From Kineosporia succinea (GTDB taxonomy: Bacteria > Actinomycetota > Actinomycetes > Actinomycetales > Kineosporiaceae), in contig NZ_JAUSQZ010000001.1 of the NCBI RefSeq assembly GCF_030811555.1, forward strand, positions 1,860,001-1,924,000: a stretch of DNA of 64,000 nucleotides, written 5' to 3'. Numbering within the stretch: position 1 is the stretch's first letter; the number at the start of each line of letters is the position of its first letter. The position numbers were made by a program, and so were the translations under genes. Below are positions 53,110 through 63,745 of the stretch, one piece after another. The notes under the pieces were generated by a model. That model was not told where the DNA came from, did not search any database, and saw only the letters and a list, made by a program, of their open reading frames with translations.

Positions 53110-54690
53110 TCAGGGACAGTAGGGGCACTGATCGAGCTTCTCGTCGCCCAGTGCGGTCAGCCCCTGCGCGGCGATCTCCTCGTCGCTGACGTAGAGAACC
53201 GCCGAATAGGTGCGGGTGTTGAAGACCGAGACCGGCGCATAACCGCGGCCGAGGATTTCCTGCTTCTTCTCGTCGGTGGCGGTCAGGGTGTCGCCCAGGC
53301 GCTGCTTTCCCGAGACCACCCACACCCGCGAGCGCCCCGCCAGCCGCTGCGTCAGCACGTCGGGCCCGACCTCGGAACCGTAGATCGAGTCGTACCGGCC
53401 CGCGAGAGCCACGTCGGCGACCCCGTCGAACCGCTCCGGGTAGCCCATCGAGACCACGCGCCGGTCGCGGGGCAGGAAGACCACCGCGTCCCCCGCCCGG
53501 GCCTGCGCCCCGAGAGCCTCGGCGGCGCCCCGGATGTCCTCACCGTGACCGGTGACCGGCTGACGATAGGCGTCCTGCAGCGAGAAGCCGGTGAGGAACA
53601 GCGCCGCCACCATGATCACGGCGCCGGCCCGGGGCAGGCAGGCCGCCAGCCCGGCCGCGACCAGGCAGGCGCCCGGCAGGACGAACACCAGGTAGCGCGG
53701 GACGAACACCGGCTCGACCTGGGAGACGACCCAGAGCACGGCCGAGGGCAGCAGCGACATCGACAGGCCGACGAGCATGGTGAGCTGCGGACCCGAGGCC
53801 GCCACCCGCGTCCGCCCGCGCCACACCAGCCCGGCGGCGATCACGGTGACCAGCCCGGCCGCGGTCGCCGAACCCCACAGGTAGCGCGAGAAGTCGGCGT
53901 ACATCGTGGGCGTCGGCGAGTACAGCCAGCTGACCTGGCCGGACTGCCCCAGGCTGAACAGCACCAGGGGGGAGGCCACCGCCAGGGCCACGCCTCCGGA
54001 GAGCAGCCAACGACGAAACCCGCTGGGGCGCGCCAGGAGGCAGACCACGGCCAGCGGCAGCACCGTCAGGGCGCTGATCTCGTTGAGCAGCGTGGCCAGG
54101 GCGAGGCTCGCCGAGCTGAGCCGCAGCAGCCGGGCCTCGCCGGTGCGGGTCCAGCGCACCAGCAGGAGCACCGCGAGCGTGGCGAACATCGACACCAGCG
54201 CGTAGGAGCGGGCCTCCTGCGCGTACCGCAGCGCGAAGGGCGAGATCACGTAGAAGGCGACCGCGAGAACCGCCACCGCCGGGCCGCCCAGATTCCGGCC
54301 GAGTCGAAAAAGAATCAGCGCGGTGAACGAGCTGGCGAGAACCGAGAGCAGGCGCAGGGCCAGATATATCTGATTCGAGTCGTCGGGTCGGCCGAGCAGA
54401 AGATAAAGAATGTGCCCGGCCAGATAATAAAGCGCGTGCACGAGGTCGACCCGGGAAATCATGTCGGCCAGATCGGGCAGCGAAAGGCCGACGGCATATC
54501 GGGTGACGGCCTCGTCCCACCACGGGCTGGGGCTCCGGACCCGCCAGCTGAAGACGGCCAGGGCCACGGTCAGGGCGATGGTGGGGCCGAACCGCCCGAC
54601 GACCGCCTCGGCTCGCGTGACCTGCACGGACGAGGGCGTACCGGTAGAACTCCGCATGGCACTGGACACGAGCTTCCCATCCCGCGTCAC
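53110..54690 (-). CDS. Polytopic GT-C-type glycosyltransferase-like membrane protein
   Basis: 526 aa, about 11-12 membrane helices. WWDEAVTRYAV in the first extracellular loop carries the Asp-Glu typical of GT-C (family 39-like) mannosyltransferases, and RYAQEARSYAL is another GT39 feature. The C-terminal 120 residues are a soluble extracellular domain ending in CPYCP. The N-terminal coding part (about 54300-54500) uses unusually many A/T-ending codons. The GTG at 54690 is tentative (GTG 54669 and ATG 54657 are alternatives). Substrate unknown. Confidence 0.82.
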   Translation of the reverse strand: MTRDGKLVSSAMRSSTGTPSSVQVTRAEAVVGRFGPTIALTVALAVFSWRVRSPSPWWDEAVTRYAVGLSLPDLADMISRVDLVHALYYLAGHILYLLLGRPDDSNQIYLALRLLSVLASSFTALILFRLGRNLGGPAVAVLAVAFYVISPFALRYAQEARSYALVSMFATLAVLLLVRWTRTGEARLLRLSSASLALATLLNEISALTVLPLAVVCLLARPSGFRRWLLSGGVALAVASPLVLFSLGQSGQVSWLYSPTPTMYADFSRYLWGSATAAGLVTVIAAGLVWRGRTRVAASGPQLTMLVGLSMSLLPSAVLWVVSQVEPVFVPRYLVFVLPGACLVAAGLAACLPRAGAVIMVAALFLTGFSLQDAYRQPVTGHGEDIRGAAEALGAQARAGDAVVFLPRDRRVVSMGYPERFDGVADVALAGRYDSIYGSEVGPDVLTQRLAGRSRVWVVSGKQRLGDTLTATDEKKQEILGRGYAPVSVFNTRTYSAVLYVSDEEIAAQGLTALGDEKLDQCPYCP

Positions 54691-54983
54691 GCGAAGGGAC
54701 CTGACAACCAGCCGGACTTTCCCGGCCCGAACCGCGCCACCCTAGCACCTCAGGCAACGTTTGATAATAGTAAATCCAGGTACCGGATCCCGTTCGGCGA
54801 ACGGTTCCGCGACAACCGGCGGACTCACCCGATGAATTCCCGTAATCACACCGTGATAGGCCGTGAGCACCCCACCCCGACCGCTGAATATCCACTTCCG
54901 TGCGCTACACTGCACCGCCCGGAATACCAATTTCGCATTCTGGATCCCGACAATGCCCGACAACCGGCTCAGCGGAGGTAGCA

Positions 54984-56675
54984 GTGCTCAGGGTCTTCGG
55001 GGCCGCACCGGCCTCTGAGCGCCGCCCGCCGGGCGAGCCGCCGGGCCACTCCGGCCGGTCCCGGGAGATCTCCCTGGTCGCCGCCGCCGGTCTGCTGGCC
55101 GGGATCGTCGCGACCTGGCCGGTGGTGCTGCACCTGCCCACCCGCATCCCCCAGGACCTGCAGGACCCGGCCTATTTCGTGTGGCAGCTGGGGTGGCTCG
55201 GGCACGCCCTGCGCACCGACCCGGCCGGCCTGTGGACCACCAACGCCTTCCTCGGCGCCGAGAACAGCCTGGCCTACACCGACACCATGCTGGGCTACGC
55301 GCCGTTCGCGGCCCTGGTCTCGGGTACCGGCGGGGCGGTGGCGCTCTACAACATCCTCCTGATCCTCAACAGCGGTGCGGCTTTCGGCGGGGTCTACTGG
55401 CTGTCCCGGGTGCTCGGCGCGGCCCGTGCCGGAGCCCTGGTCGGCGCCGTGGCCTTCACCTTCGTGCCCTGGCGGCTGGGGCACGAGCGGCACCTGAACG
55501 TTCTCTCCACCGGGGTACTGACCCTGGCCCTGGCCGCGCTGGCCCACGGCTACGGCTGGCGTCTGACCGGCGAGCGCGGGGAGGCCCGGCCGCGCTGGAT
55601 CATCGGCGGCTGGCTGCTCGCCGCCTGGCAGCTCAGCCTGGGCTTCGCCGTGGGCCTGTCGTTCTCGTACGCGCTGGCCCTCGTGCTCTTCCTGGCCGTG
55701 GTGCTCTGGCTCGCCCGCGGAGGCCGCCGCCCGAACTGGGCCGTGGTGCGCCCGACGCTCATCGGCGGCGCCGTCTACGGCCTGGTGGGGATCGCCATGG
55801 CGCTGCCCCTGCTGCAGGTCACCCGGAGCTTCCCCACCGCGGTCCGCACCGTGGGGGCGCTGAACTACCACTCCCCGCCCGTCGTCGGCCTGATCACCGC
55901 GCCGCCCGAGAGCTGGCTGTGGGGCGACCTGGCCGAGGGCTGGCGCGAGGGCATGCAGTCGCCGATCGAGCAGACCCTGCTGCCCGGCTTCGTCCTGCTC
56001 GTCCTGGCCGCCCTGGGTCTGGTGTCCAGCCGCTGGTCGGTGCCCGGCCGGATCGCCCTGGGCGCCGTCGCGGTACTGGCCGCCCTGTTCGCCCTGGGCA
56101 CCCACGCCCCGTTCGGCGGCCGTCTCACCTTCCTGCTGCTGTTCGACCACGCGCCGGGCTGGAACAGCGTGCGCACCTCGGGCCGGCTGATCCTGTGGGT
56201 CTCGCTGGCGCTCGCCCTGCTCGCGGCCGGTCTGGTCAGCCGGCTGACGAAACAGCGCCTGGTGCCTGCGGTTCTGGCCGCGCTCATCGCGGTCGAGGGC
56301 TTCGGCCAGGTGCCGACGGCGCGCGTGCCCGAGCCCCCGGTGAAGCTGAGCAGCCTGCCCGGCCCGGTGCTGGTGCTGCCGATCACGCGGGCGGGCGACT
56401 ACCTGGTGATGGCCTGGTCGGCCGACGACTGGCCCACGATCGCCAACGGCGGCAGCGGTTACGACCCGCCCTACCAGGCCGAGCTGCGCAAGCGCGTGGA
56501 GACGTTCCCCGACGCCGCGAGCGTGGCCTACCTGCGCGAACGTGGGGTGAAGTCGGTGGTGCTCATGCCGTCGGACGGCACTCCCTGGGCCGAAGCGGCC
56601 TCACGCCCAACCGAGGGGCTCGGGGTCAGTGTTCGGCCGGAGGGCGACTCGCTGGTCTACCGCATCGAGCCGTAA
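54984..56675 (+). CDS. Polytopic membrane protein, GT-C-like
   Basis: 563 aa with about 11 membrane helices from residue 30. DPAYFVWQLGWLGHAL in the first outer loop and FTFVPWRLGHERHLN resemble GT-C glycosyltransferases of unknown specificity. The last 130 residues are soluble (PDAASVAYLRERGVKSVVL). The GTG at 54984 has GGAGG six bases upstream; the longer frame upstream lacks any signal. Divergent from the previous gene with an AT-rich 293-base gap, so the two may share regulation. Confidence 0.75.
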   Translation: MLRVFGAAPASERRPPGEPPGHSGRSREISLVAAAGLLAGIVATWPVVLHLPTRIPQDLQDPAYFVWQLGWLGHALRTDPAGLWTTNAFLGAENSLAYTDTMLGYAPFAALVSGTGGAVALYNILLILNSGAAFGGVYWLSRVLGAARAGALVGAVAFTFVPWRLGHERHLNVLSTGVLTLALAALAHGYGWRLTGERGEARPRWIIGGWLLAAWQLSLGFAVGLSFSYALALVLFLAVVLWLARGGRRPNWAVVRPTLIGGAVYGLVGIAMALPLLQVTRSFPTAVRTVGALNYHSPPVVGLITAPPESWLWGDLAEGWREGMQSPIEQTLLPGFVLLVLAALGLVSSRWSVPGRIALGAVAVLAALFALGTHAPFGGRLTFLLLFDHAPGWNSVRTSGRLILWVSLALALLAAGLVSRLTKQRLVPAVLAALIAVEGFGQVPTARVPEPPVKLSSLPGPVLVLPITRAGDYLVMAWSADDWPTIANGGSGYDPPYQAELRKRVETFPDAASVAYLRERGVKSVVLMPSDGTPWAEAASRPTEGLGVSVRPEGDSLVYRIEP

Positions 56676-56676
56676 C

Positions 56677-56702
56677 CCCTGAGCGGTTCAGCCGTTCAGG
56701 GG
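56677..56702. terminator. Hairpin between convergent genes
   Basis: CCCCTGA and TCAGGGG arms with a partly paired centre, overlapping the moaE stop codon. Confidence 0.6.
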
Positions 56703-57163
56703 CAGGCGACCCACTCATCGGTGCCGTCGGCCAGCACCTGGCGCTTCCAGATCGGCAGCTGCGCCTTGACCTCGTCCACCAGGCGCATGGCGGTCTCGAA
56801 GGCTTCCTGCCGATGCGCTCCGGCGACCGCGACGGCCAGGGCCGTGTCGCCGATCGCGAGTGTGCCCACCCGGTGCGAGACCGCGACCGCCTCGACGTCA
56901 CCGGCCGCCGTCACCTCGGCGACGACCCGCTCCAGCACGGCCTGGGCGGTGGGATGCCCGACGTACTCCAGCAGGGTCACCGGCCGGCCGCCGTCGTGGT
57001 TGCGCACCACCCCGGCGAACGTGACCACGGCACCCGACGAGGCGCCCTCGACCAGGGCCGCGTGCGCCTGCAGATCGAGCGCCTGATCGCTCACCTGGGC
57101 GCGCAGCACCTGCCGGGCGGGCGGGACGAGGCGGCTGTGGTCGCGTGTGGTCTCGATCGGCAC
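56696..57163 (-). CDS. moaE: Molybdopterin synthase catalytic subunit
   Basis: 155 aa. Converts cPMP to molybdopterin with thiocarboxylated MoaD. Motifs: SGAVVTFAGVVRNHDGGRPVTLLEYVGHP, VAVSHRVGTLAIGD, HRQEAFETAMRLVDEVKAQLPIWKRQ with the catalytic Lys, and the C-terminal EWVACP. Same strand as the MobA-like gene, 98 bases downstream of it. Confidence 0.95.
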   Translation of the reverse strand: MPIETTRDHSRLVPPARQVLRAQVSDQALDLQAHAALVEGASSGAVVTFAGVVRNHDGGRPVTLLEYVGHPTAQAVLERVVAEVTAAGDVEAVAVSHRVGTLAIGDTALAVAVAGAHRQEAFETAMRLVDEVKAQLPIWKRQVLADGTDEWVACP

Positions 57164-57261
57164 CGAACCAGGGTAAGCAGGGTTGGTCCCGACTCGCGCA
57201 CGGGTCCGCTTCTACGGGCACGAGGCCGGTGGGCAGCCGCAACTGCGGACGCGCCGGTCGC

Positions 57262-57885
57262 CTACTCCGGTCCCTCGCCCTGGTCACGGAGCGCCTCGGG
57301 GGTGTCCCGGTCGGTGCCCGACGCCAGGTCCGCGCACTCGACGAGCACGACGTCGTCGCGGTCGCGCAGGTAGTGCCGGGCGCCCGCGTCACCCTTCGCG
57401 GCGGCGATCACGCCCGCCCAGTGGTCGCGCCCTATCAGCACCGGGTGGCCGGGGCGACCGTCGTAGCAGGCTCGCGTAAGGGCTTTCGGAAGAGGGCCTT
57501 TGGACGTCGCGGTCACCTTCACGACCCGGCTCACCACCGCGGCGGTCACGTCGGGGGTGTCGACGAGCGCGACGACGGCGGCATCCGGCGAATCGGGCTG
57601 CCCCTGAAGGGCTTTCAGGCCGGCCCGGAGCGAGGCCCCGATGCCCTCCGCCCAGTCGGCCGCGTACACCGGTGACGCGGACGGCGGCACCAGCACCGAC
57701 ACGTCCTCACTGCGCGCCCCGGTGACGACCACGACCGGCGTGCACCCCGCGTCCACCAGCGCCGCTACCCCGATACGCACCCAGGGGGTGCCGCGCGCAT
57801 CGGTGACCAGCCCCTTGGGCCGGCCCATCCGGACCCCCGCACCGGCGGCGAGCACGATCCCGGCGACGACCACGACGTCCACCAT
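57262..57885 (-). CDS. MobA-like nucleotidyltransferase (molybdopterin guanylyl/cytidylyl transferase family)
   Basis: 207 aa Rossmann-type transferase: GIVLAAGAGVRMGRPKGLV (NTP-binding signature), ALVDTPDVTAA metal/base motif, and GRPGHPVLIGRDHW typical of MocA/MobA-like enzymes. It would attach GMP or CMP to molybdopterin, consistent with neighbouring moaA, moaD and moaE; other small-sugar roles are possible. The ATG at 57885 follows a weak ribosome site; longer frames enter the groEL terminator. Confidence 0.85.
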   Translation of the reverse strand: MVDVVVVAGIVLAAGAGVRMGRPKGLVTDARGTPWVRIGVAALVDAGCTPVVVVTGARSEDVSVLVPPSASPVYAADWAEGIGASLRAGLKALQGQPDSPDAAVVALVDTPDVTAAVVSRVVKVTATSKGPLPKALTRACYDGRPGHPVLIGRDHWAGVIAAAKGDAGARHYLRDRDDVVLVECADLASGTDRDTPEALRDQGEGPE

Positions 57886-57903
57886 AGGCGCCGCAACGCC
57901 CGA

Positions 57904-57935
57904 GGGGCGGCCCTCCTCGAAAGGAGAGCCGCCCC
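57904..57935 (-). terminator. Terminator of groEL
   Basis: GGGGCGGC/GCCGCCCC arms with an inner CTCC/GGAG extension, 36 bases past the groEL stop. Confidence 0.8.
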
Positions 57936-57938
57936 CGG

Positions 57939-59695
<1,757 letters not shown>

Positions 59696-59721
59696 TCATC
59701 CACCTGGCCGTACTCGCAAAG

Positions 59722-59748
59722 CTGTCACTCTCACTAGAAGAGTGCTAG
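59722..59748. promoter_or_regulatory. CIRCE element, proximal (degenerate left arm)
   Basis: CTGTCACTC - 9 bases - GAGTGCTAG: right arm 8/9 and left arm 6/9 against TTAGCACTC-N9-GAGTGCTAA. Bound by HrcA in known systems. 126 bases upstream of groEL. Confidence 0.8.
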
Positions 59749-59756
59749 TTCAATGA

Positions 59757-59783
59757 TTAGCACTCGACCCTGGTGAGTGCAAA
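59757..59783. promoter_or_regulatory. CIRCE element, distal
   Basis: TTAGCACTC - 9 bases - GAGTGCAAA: left arm perfect, right arm 8/9. Eight bases from the first copy. Confidence 0.92.
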
Positions 59784-59885
59784 CCTCGCGGGCGGTGCCG
59801 GAGGGCCGTTCGTGCAGTGTTCTCCTGAGCGCTGAACCGGGTCCGGACCCGCGCGCCGCCAAGACTGTCGGTGGTCGGTGGCAGC

Positions 59886-62069
59886 ATGGGATTCGTGTCG
59901 GGCGGTGCGGTGAACGGCGGGCTGTCCGCTGCTGACGTGGTCGCGGCGGGGCGGGTTCTGGTGGTGCGGGCGGGCGCCGGCTTTCTGTTGCAGGCGGTCG
60001 ACGCGTCGGGGCGCGCGGTGGGGGCGCCGGCGCGGGTGAGCGATCTGGCGTCCGAGGTCGCCCGGCTGGAGTCCGGGGGTGCGCCGGGCGCCGGCTCGAC
60101 CAGTTTGGGCTCGACCGGTTCGCACGCTGCCGGTTCGGGGACGGCCAGTTCGCGGATGGCCAGCTCGGCTGCGGCCAGTTCGGGGGCGGCGGGGCCGCGC
60201 TGGGTCTGGTGGCGCACGGCCGAGGTGCATCCGCTGTTGCTCGAGGCCGGGGTTCGGGTGGCGCGGTGTCATGACCTGTCGGCCGTGGAGAACCTGCTGC
60301 ACACCTACGAGGGCGAGCCGTTCGTGCCACCGCAGTCGGCGGGGCGGGAGGCCGCGGCAGCCGCCGCCGCGGCCTCGCGGCGGGGCACGCAGATCTCGTT
60401 GTTCGGTGAGGGGGAGGCGGGTGGTGGAACCAGGATGCGTGGCGGCACCTTCTCCGGCCGGGGCCGGGACGCCGCCGAGAGCTCCGGTAAGACAGCCGGG
60501 CCCGACAACGCGGGTGACCTGAACGGGATGAGCGGCTCGGACGAGGGCGACGGGCCGGACGAGGTCGGCGGCGGCTGGGTGCCGACAGACGCCGGCGTGT
60601 CGCTGGGAAGCGGCGGGGCGGTCAGCGGCACGGTCGGCGAGGCGACGACCAGCGGGGCGGTCGGCGGCGCGACGGGCAGCGGCACGATCAGCGGGGCGAC
60701 GGTCGGCGAGGCGACGGGCAGCGGCACGATCGGCGAGGCGACGGTCAGCGGCGCGGTGGTCCAGCAGGCCGACACGCGCACGGAGCCTCCCCAGGACCTG
60801 CCCGGGTTGCTCGGGCTCTACGCCGCGCAGCTGGCCCACGTCGAGCGGGTCCGGTCGGCTCGCCCCGGGTTCCCGTTGCTGGTGGCCGCCGAGTCCGCCG
60901 CGCACCTGGCCGCCGTCGAGATGGGGCGGGCCGGGCTGCCCTGGAACACCCGCATCCACGACGACGTGCTCACCGATCTGCTCGGCCCGCGTCCGCAGCA
61001 CCACGGTCGTCCGCGCAAGCTGCAGACGCTGGCCGAGGAGGTCTCGCGCGAGCTCGTGCCGAACAGCACCGGACCCGGCCTGGCCGTGAACCCGGACTCC
61101 CCGGTCGAGGTGCTCAAGGCCCTCAAGCGGCAGGGCGTGATGGCCAAGAGCACCCGGGCCGGGGAGCTCAAGGAGATCGACCACCCCGCGATCAAGCCGC
61201 TGCTGCGGTACAAGGAGCTCTCCCGGCTGCACGTCGCCCACGGCTGGTCGTGGCAGGACGAGTGGGTGCGCCAGGGCCGGTTCCACGCCGAGTACGTCCC
61301 CGGCGGCGTCGTCACCGGGCGCTGGGCCACCGACGGCGGCGGGGCGCTGCAGATCCCCAAGGTGATGCGGGCCTGCGTGGTGGCCGACCCGGGCTGGGTG
61401 CTCGTGGCGGCCGACGCGGGCCAACTCGAGCCCCGCATCCTGGCCGCCCTCTCCGGCGACCGCGGCATGATCGCCGCCACCGCCGACCCCGACCTCTACA
61501 CCGCCCTCGCCCGGCAGGCTCTGGGCCGTCCCGACGCCCGCGACGAGGCCAAGATCGGCCTCCTGTCCGCCATGTACGGCGCCCGGGCCAACTCCCCCGC
61601 CATGGTCGCCCTGCGCCGCCGCTTCCCGCAGGCCCTCGACCTGCTCGAGCGGGCCGCCCGCACCGGCGAGAACGGTGGCGTGGTGCGCTCGGTACTCGGC
61701 CGCACCTGTCCCCCGCCGGAACCCACCTGGCAGGACGTCCCGATGGAACAGGCCCTGGCCCGCTCCCGGGCGCGCGGCCGCTTCACCCGCAACTTCGTCA
61801 TCCAGGCCTCGGCCGCCGACTGGGCCAACGCCCTGGTGGCCGGACTGCGCCGCCGTCTTTCCGTTCTTCCGCAATCCGGGGGCCGCGCGGAACTCGTCTT
61901 CTTCCAGCATGACGAGGTCATCGTTCACGCCCCCGCCGCTCTCGCCGGAGAAGCCGTCACCGCGATCGTGGAGAGCGGTACGGAGGCCACTTCGCTGGTT
62001 CTCGGGGATCGCGGGGTTCGTATCCCGCTGGCGGCCGCACCGATCGCGTCCTATGCCGAGAAGAATTAG
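59886..62069 (+). CDS. Family A DNA polymerase-like protein with low-complexity insert
   Basis: 727 aa. The C-terminal half has polymerase motif A (VAADAGQLEPRILAALSGD, with AGQ rather than YSQ), motif B region RDEAKIGLLSAMYGA, and motif C FFQHDEVIVHAP. The N-terminal part retains a degraded 3'-5' exonuclease-like fold without the acidic metal residues. About 170-310 is Ser/Gly/Ala/Thr-rich with repeats (SGTISGATVGEATGSG). Annotated in many actinobacteria as a bifunctional exonuclease/polymerase; the exonuclease function is not supported here. The ATG at 59886 follows GGTGG. Confidence 0.85.
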   Translation: MGFVSGGAVNGGLSAADVVAAGRVLVVRAGAGFLLQAVDASGRAVGAPARVSDLASEVARLESGGAPGAGSTSLGSTGSHAAGSGTASSRMASSAAASSGAAGPRWVWWRTAEVHPLLLEAGVRVARCHDLSAVENLLHTYEGEPFVPPQSAGREAAAAAAAASRRGTQISLFGEGEAGGGTRMRGGTFSGRGRDAAESSGKTAGPDNAGDLNGMSGSDEGDGPDEVGGGWVPTDAGVSLGSGGAVSGTVGEATTSGAVGGATGSGTISGATVGEATGSGTIGEATVSGAVVQQADTRTEPPQDLPGLLGLYAAQLAHVERVRSARPGFPLLVAAESAAHLAAVEMGRAGLPWNTRIHDDVLTDLLGPRPQHHGRPRKLQTLAEEVSRELVPNSTGPGLAVNPDSPVEVLKALKRQGVMAKSTRAGELKEIDHPAIKPLLRYKELSRLHVAHGWSWQDEWVRQGRFHAEYVPGGVVTGRWATDGGGALQIPKVMRACVVADPGWVLVAADAGQLEPRILAALSGDRGMIAATADPDLYTALARQALGRPDARDEAKIGLLSAMYGARANSPAMVALRRRFPQALDLLERAARTGENGGVVRSVLGRTCPPPEPTWQDVPMEQALARSRARGRFTRNFVIQASAADWANALVAGLRRRLSVLPQSGGRAELVFFQHDEVIVHAPAALAGEAVTAIVESGTEATSLVLGDRGVRIPLAAAPIASYAEKN

Positions 62070-62309
62070 CCGCTCATCGCAATTAGCGCGCCGAGGGCTG
62101 GACGGTTCGTTCGCCGAACAATCACGGATCCGAATTGGTCAGACCGACGAGATCCGGCGAAGCCCTTGAAGAAACCCGGCCGACCGGCTAATGGCCTCGG
62201 TGAATTCGGCGGCGACCGCGCGACAACGATGCCGATGACGATGTGGGCGACGAAGAGGGCACGATTAGGTCGACTCGATAACCGAATTGTAAAACCTGCG
62301 CAAACACGC
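62070..62309. other. Lower-GC gap after the polymerase gene
   Basis: Part of a 321-base gap without a recognisable gene. GC content is visibly lower than the surroundings. A GTTCG/CGAAC inverted repeat near 62105-62118 is imperfect. Confidence 0.35.
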
Positions 62310-62343
62310 GAAGCCGCCCCCGGCTGGACCCGGGGGCGGCTTC
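62310..62343. terminator. Strong hairpin between polymerase and cspA
   Basis: GAAGCCGCCCCCGG pairs with CCGGGGGCGGCTTC (14 bp) between convergent genes. Likely serves both. Confidence 0.85.
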
Positions 62344-62390
62344 GGTGACGAGTCAAGTCCTAAGCCCGCCGAGGGCCCACGACAGACGGA

Positions 62391-62597
62391 TCAGGATGCG
62401 GGACGCACGGCCTCGGCCTGGGGGCCCTTCTGGCCCTGACCGACCTCGAACTCCACGCGCTGACCCTCGTCGAGCGAACGGTAGCCGTCCATCTGGATAG
62501 CCGACCAGTGCACGAAGACGTCCGCGCCACCACCGTCAACGGTGATGAAGCCATAACCCTTTTCGGCGTTGAACCACTTGACGGTTCCCTGAGCCAT
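62391..62597 (-). CDS. cspA: Cold-shock protein CspA family
   Basis: 68 aa. Classic start [17 protein letters not shown] with RNP1 KGYGFI, RNP2 DVFVHWSAI, and the ending [17 protein letters not shown] chaperone. The ATG at 62597 has AGGAG six bases upstream; the frame continues upstream but without similarity. A long 5' leader precedes it. Confidence 0.96.
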   Translation of the reverse strand: MAQGTVKWFNAEKGYGFITVDGGGADVFVHWSAIQMDGYRSLDEGQRVEFEVGQGQKGPQAEAVRPAS

Positions 62598-62942
62598 TCC
62601 AACTCCTGCTTGCTGTAACTGCGGCGCGGTTCGAGCACTGCACACGAACCGGGTCTCACGCTCGCCGAGCCCACCCCCGAGAGGGCTGGTCCGGGATGGT
62701 CCAACGTGCGGGCCTCTGGCGTGAAGCTGGAGAGGACATTGCTCATCGAACTGTTCGACCGCCACCTACAGTAGCGCCTGAATCGCACAGGCGGGAGATA
62801 CCAACTCTTAGCGTCCATCGTGAACCGCACTTAGGCGCGACCGGCACTCGCGATGAATTGCCGGCGCCCTTTCTCGAGTCTCCCGACGAAAGCGCCCGGC
62901 ACCCCCTGAGGGGTACCGGGCGCCGAAGGCCTGAGCATCGGG
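62598..62942 (-). other. cspA leader and promoter region
   Basis: 345 bases without a gene. TACTGT at 62773-62768 (minus strand) is a possible -10, implying a leader of about 165 bases, as is usual for cold-shock genes. The far end contains the terminator of the LytR_C gene. Confidence 0.45.
62892..62922 (-). terminator. Terminator of LytR_C gene
   Basis: Minus strand: GCGCCCGG TACCCC / GGGGT GCCGGGCGC with a four-base loop, followed by TTTC. 20 bases past the stop. Confidence 0.85.
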
Positions 62943-63602
62943 TTACTGGGTGTCGGACCCCAGGACGACGGTGATGAAGCCCGGGTTCACCGAGGCGTTC
63001 AGCGACAGCTCACCGAGGCCCAGCGACTTCTTCACGGCCTGCGCCGTCGCCTTCGAGGCGGCGTCGTTGTAGTAGATCTTCGAGACCGGCAGATCGCGGT
63101 TGGCGGAGTTGTCGGTGCGGGACACCGTCCAGCCCTCGCCCTCGAGCTGGTCCTGGTACTTGCCGGCCAGGCCGGCCACCCCGAGCGAGTTCAGCACGAC
63201 CAGCTTCGTCGACTTGTCCACGTCGCTCGCGGTCTCGTCGGTGCCGCTACCGGTGCCGTCACCGTCTTCGGCCCCCGTGGTCTCCTCGGCGTCGCTACCG
63301 GTCCCGGTGTCGTCGCCGGCGGCCCCGCCCGCGTCGGCCGAGGCCGAGGCGGAGGCCGCCGGAGTGGCCTTCGTGTCCTCGTCCTCGCTGAGCGACTGCC
63401 CGGCGGCGGAGTTCTTGGTGTCGCCGCGGTTGCCCGCGACCGTGTACACGGCGCCGATCACCAGCACCACGACGGCGAAGCCGGCGATCACCGGCAGGAT
63501 CGCGGCAACCGCCTTCGGCCGCGCACGGTGTGCACCGCGGCGGCTCGCCTCCACCGGTGCGGCGGAGCGGTCGTCGTAGCCCGGAGGCCTCGTGGCGGTC
63601 AT
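62943..63602 (-). CDS. LytR_C-domain membrane-anchored protein
   Basis: 219 aa. A short basic cytoplasmic tail, one membrane helix near residues 32-55, an acidic Ser/Thr/Gly linker to about 130, then the LytR C-terminal domain (KLVVLNSLGVAGLAGKYQDQLEGEGWTV; VSKIYYNDAASKATAQAVKKSL). Likely located at the cell wall. No LCP catalytic domain, so it is not itself a LytR-CpsA-Psr transferase. Next to a DUF3263 gene, as in mycobacteria. Confidence 0.9.
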   Translation of the reverse strand: MTATRPPGYDDRSAAPVEASRRGAHRARPKAVAAILPVIAGFAVVVLVIGAVYTVAGNRGDTKNSAAGQSLSEDEDTKATPAASASASADAGGAAGDDTGTGSDAEETTGAEDGDGTGSGTDETASDVDKSTKLVVLNSLGVAGLAGKYQDQLEGEGWTVSRTDNSANRDLPVSKIYYNDAASKATAQAVKKSLGLGELSLNASVNPGFITVVLGSDTQ

Positions 63603-63745
63603 CGCATGACTCCCAGAACGATGGAACGGGTACCGCCCGGTTCAGGGGCACCCGACGGCCTGAGACTACCGACCCAGCCCCTCCCGACCAGGTATCTCAG
63701 AACGCCATATCACTGTGGTGTGCCCCATCGGATGACTCTGGTCAC

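Noticed and set aside
62100-62120. LexA-box-like GTTCG/CGAAC pair
   Set aside because: Spacing and flanks do not match the actinobacterial SOS box, and it is downstream of a gene rather than in a promoter.
62066-62356. 96-codon minus-strand frame between polymerase and cspA
   Set aside because: No ribosome site, crosses a strong terminator and has no recognisable similarity.
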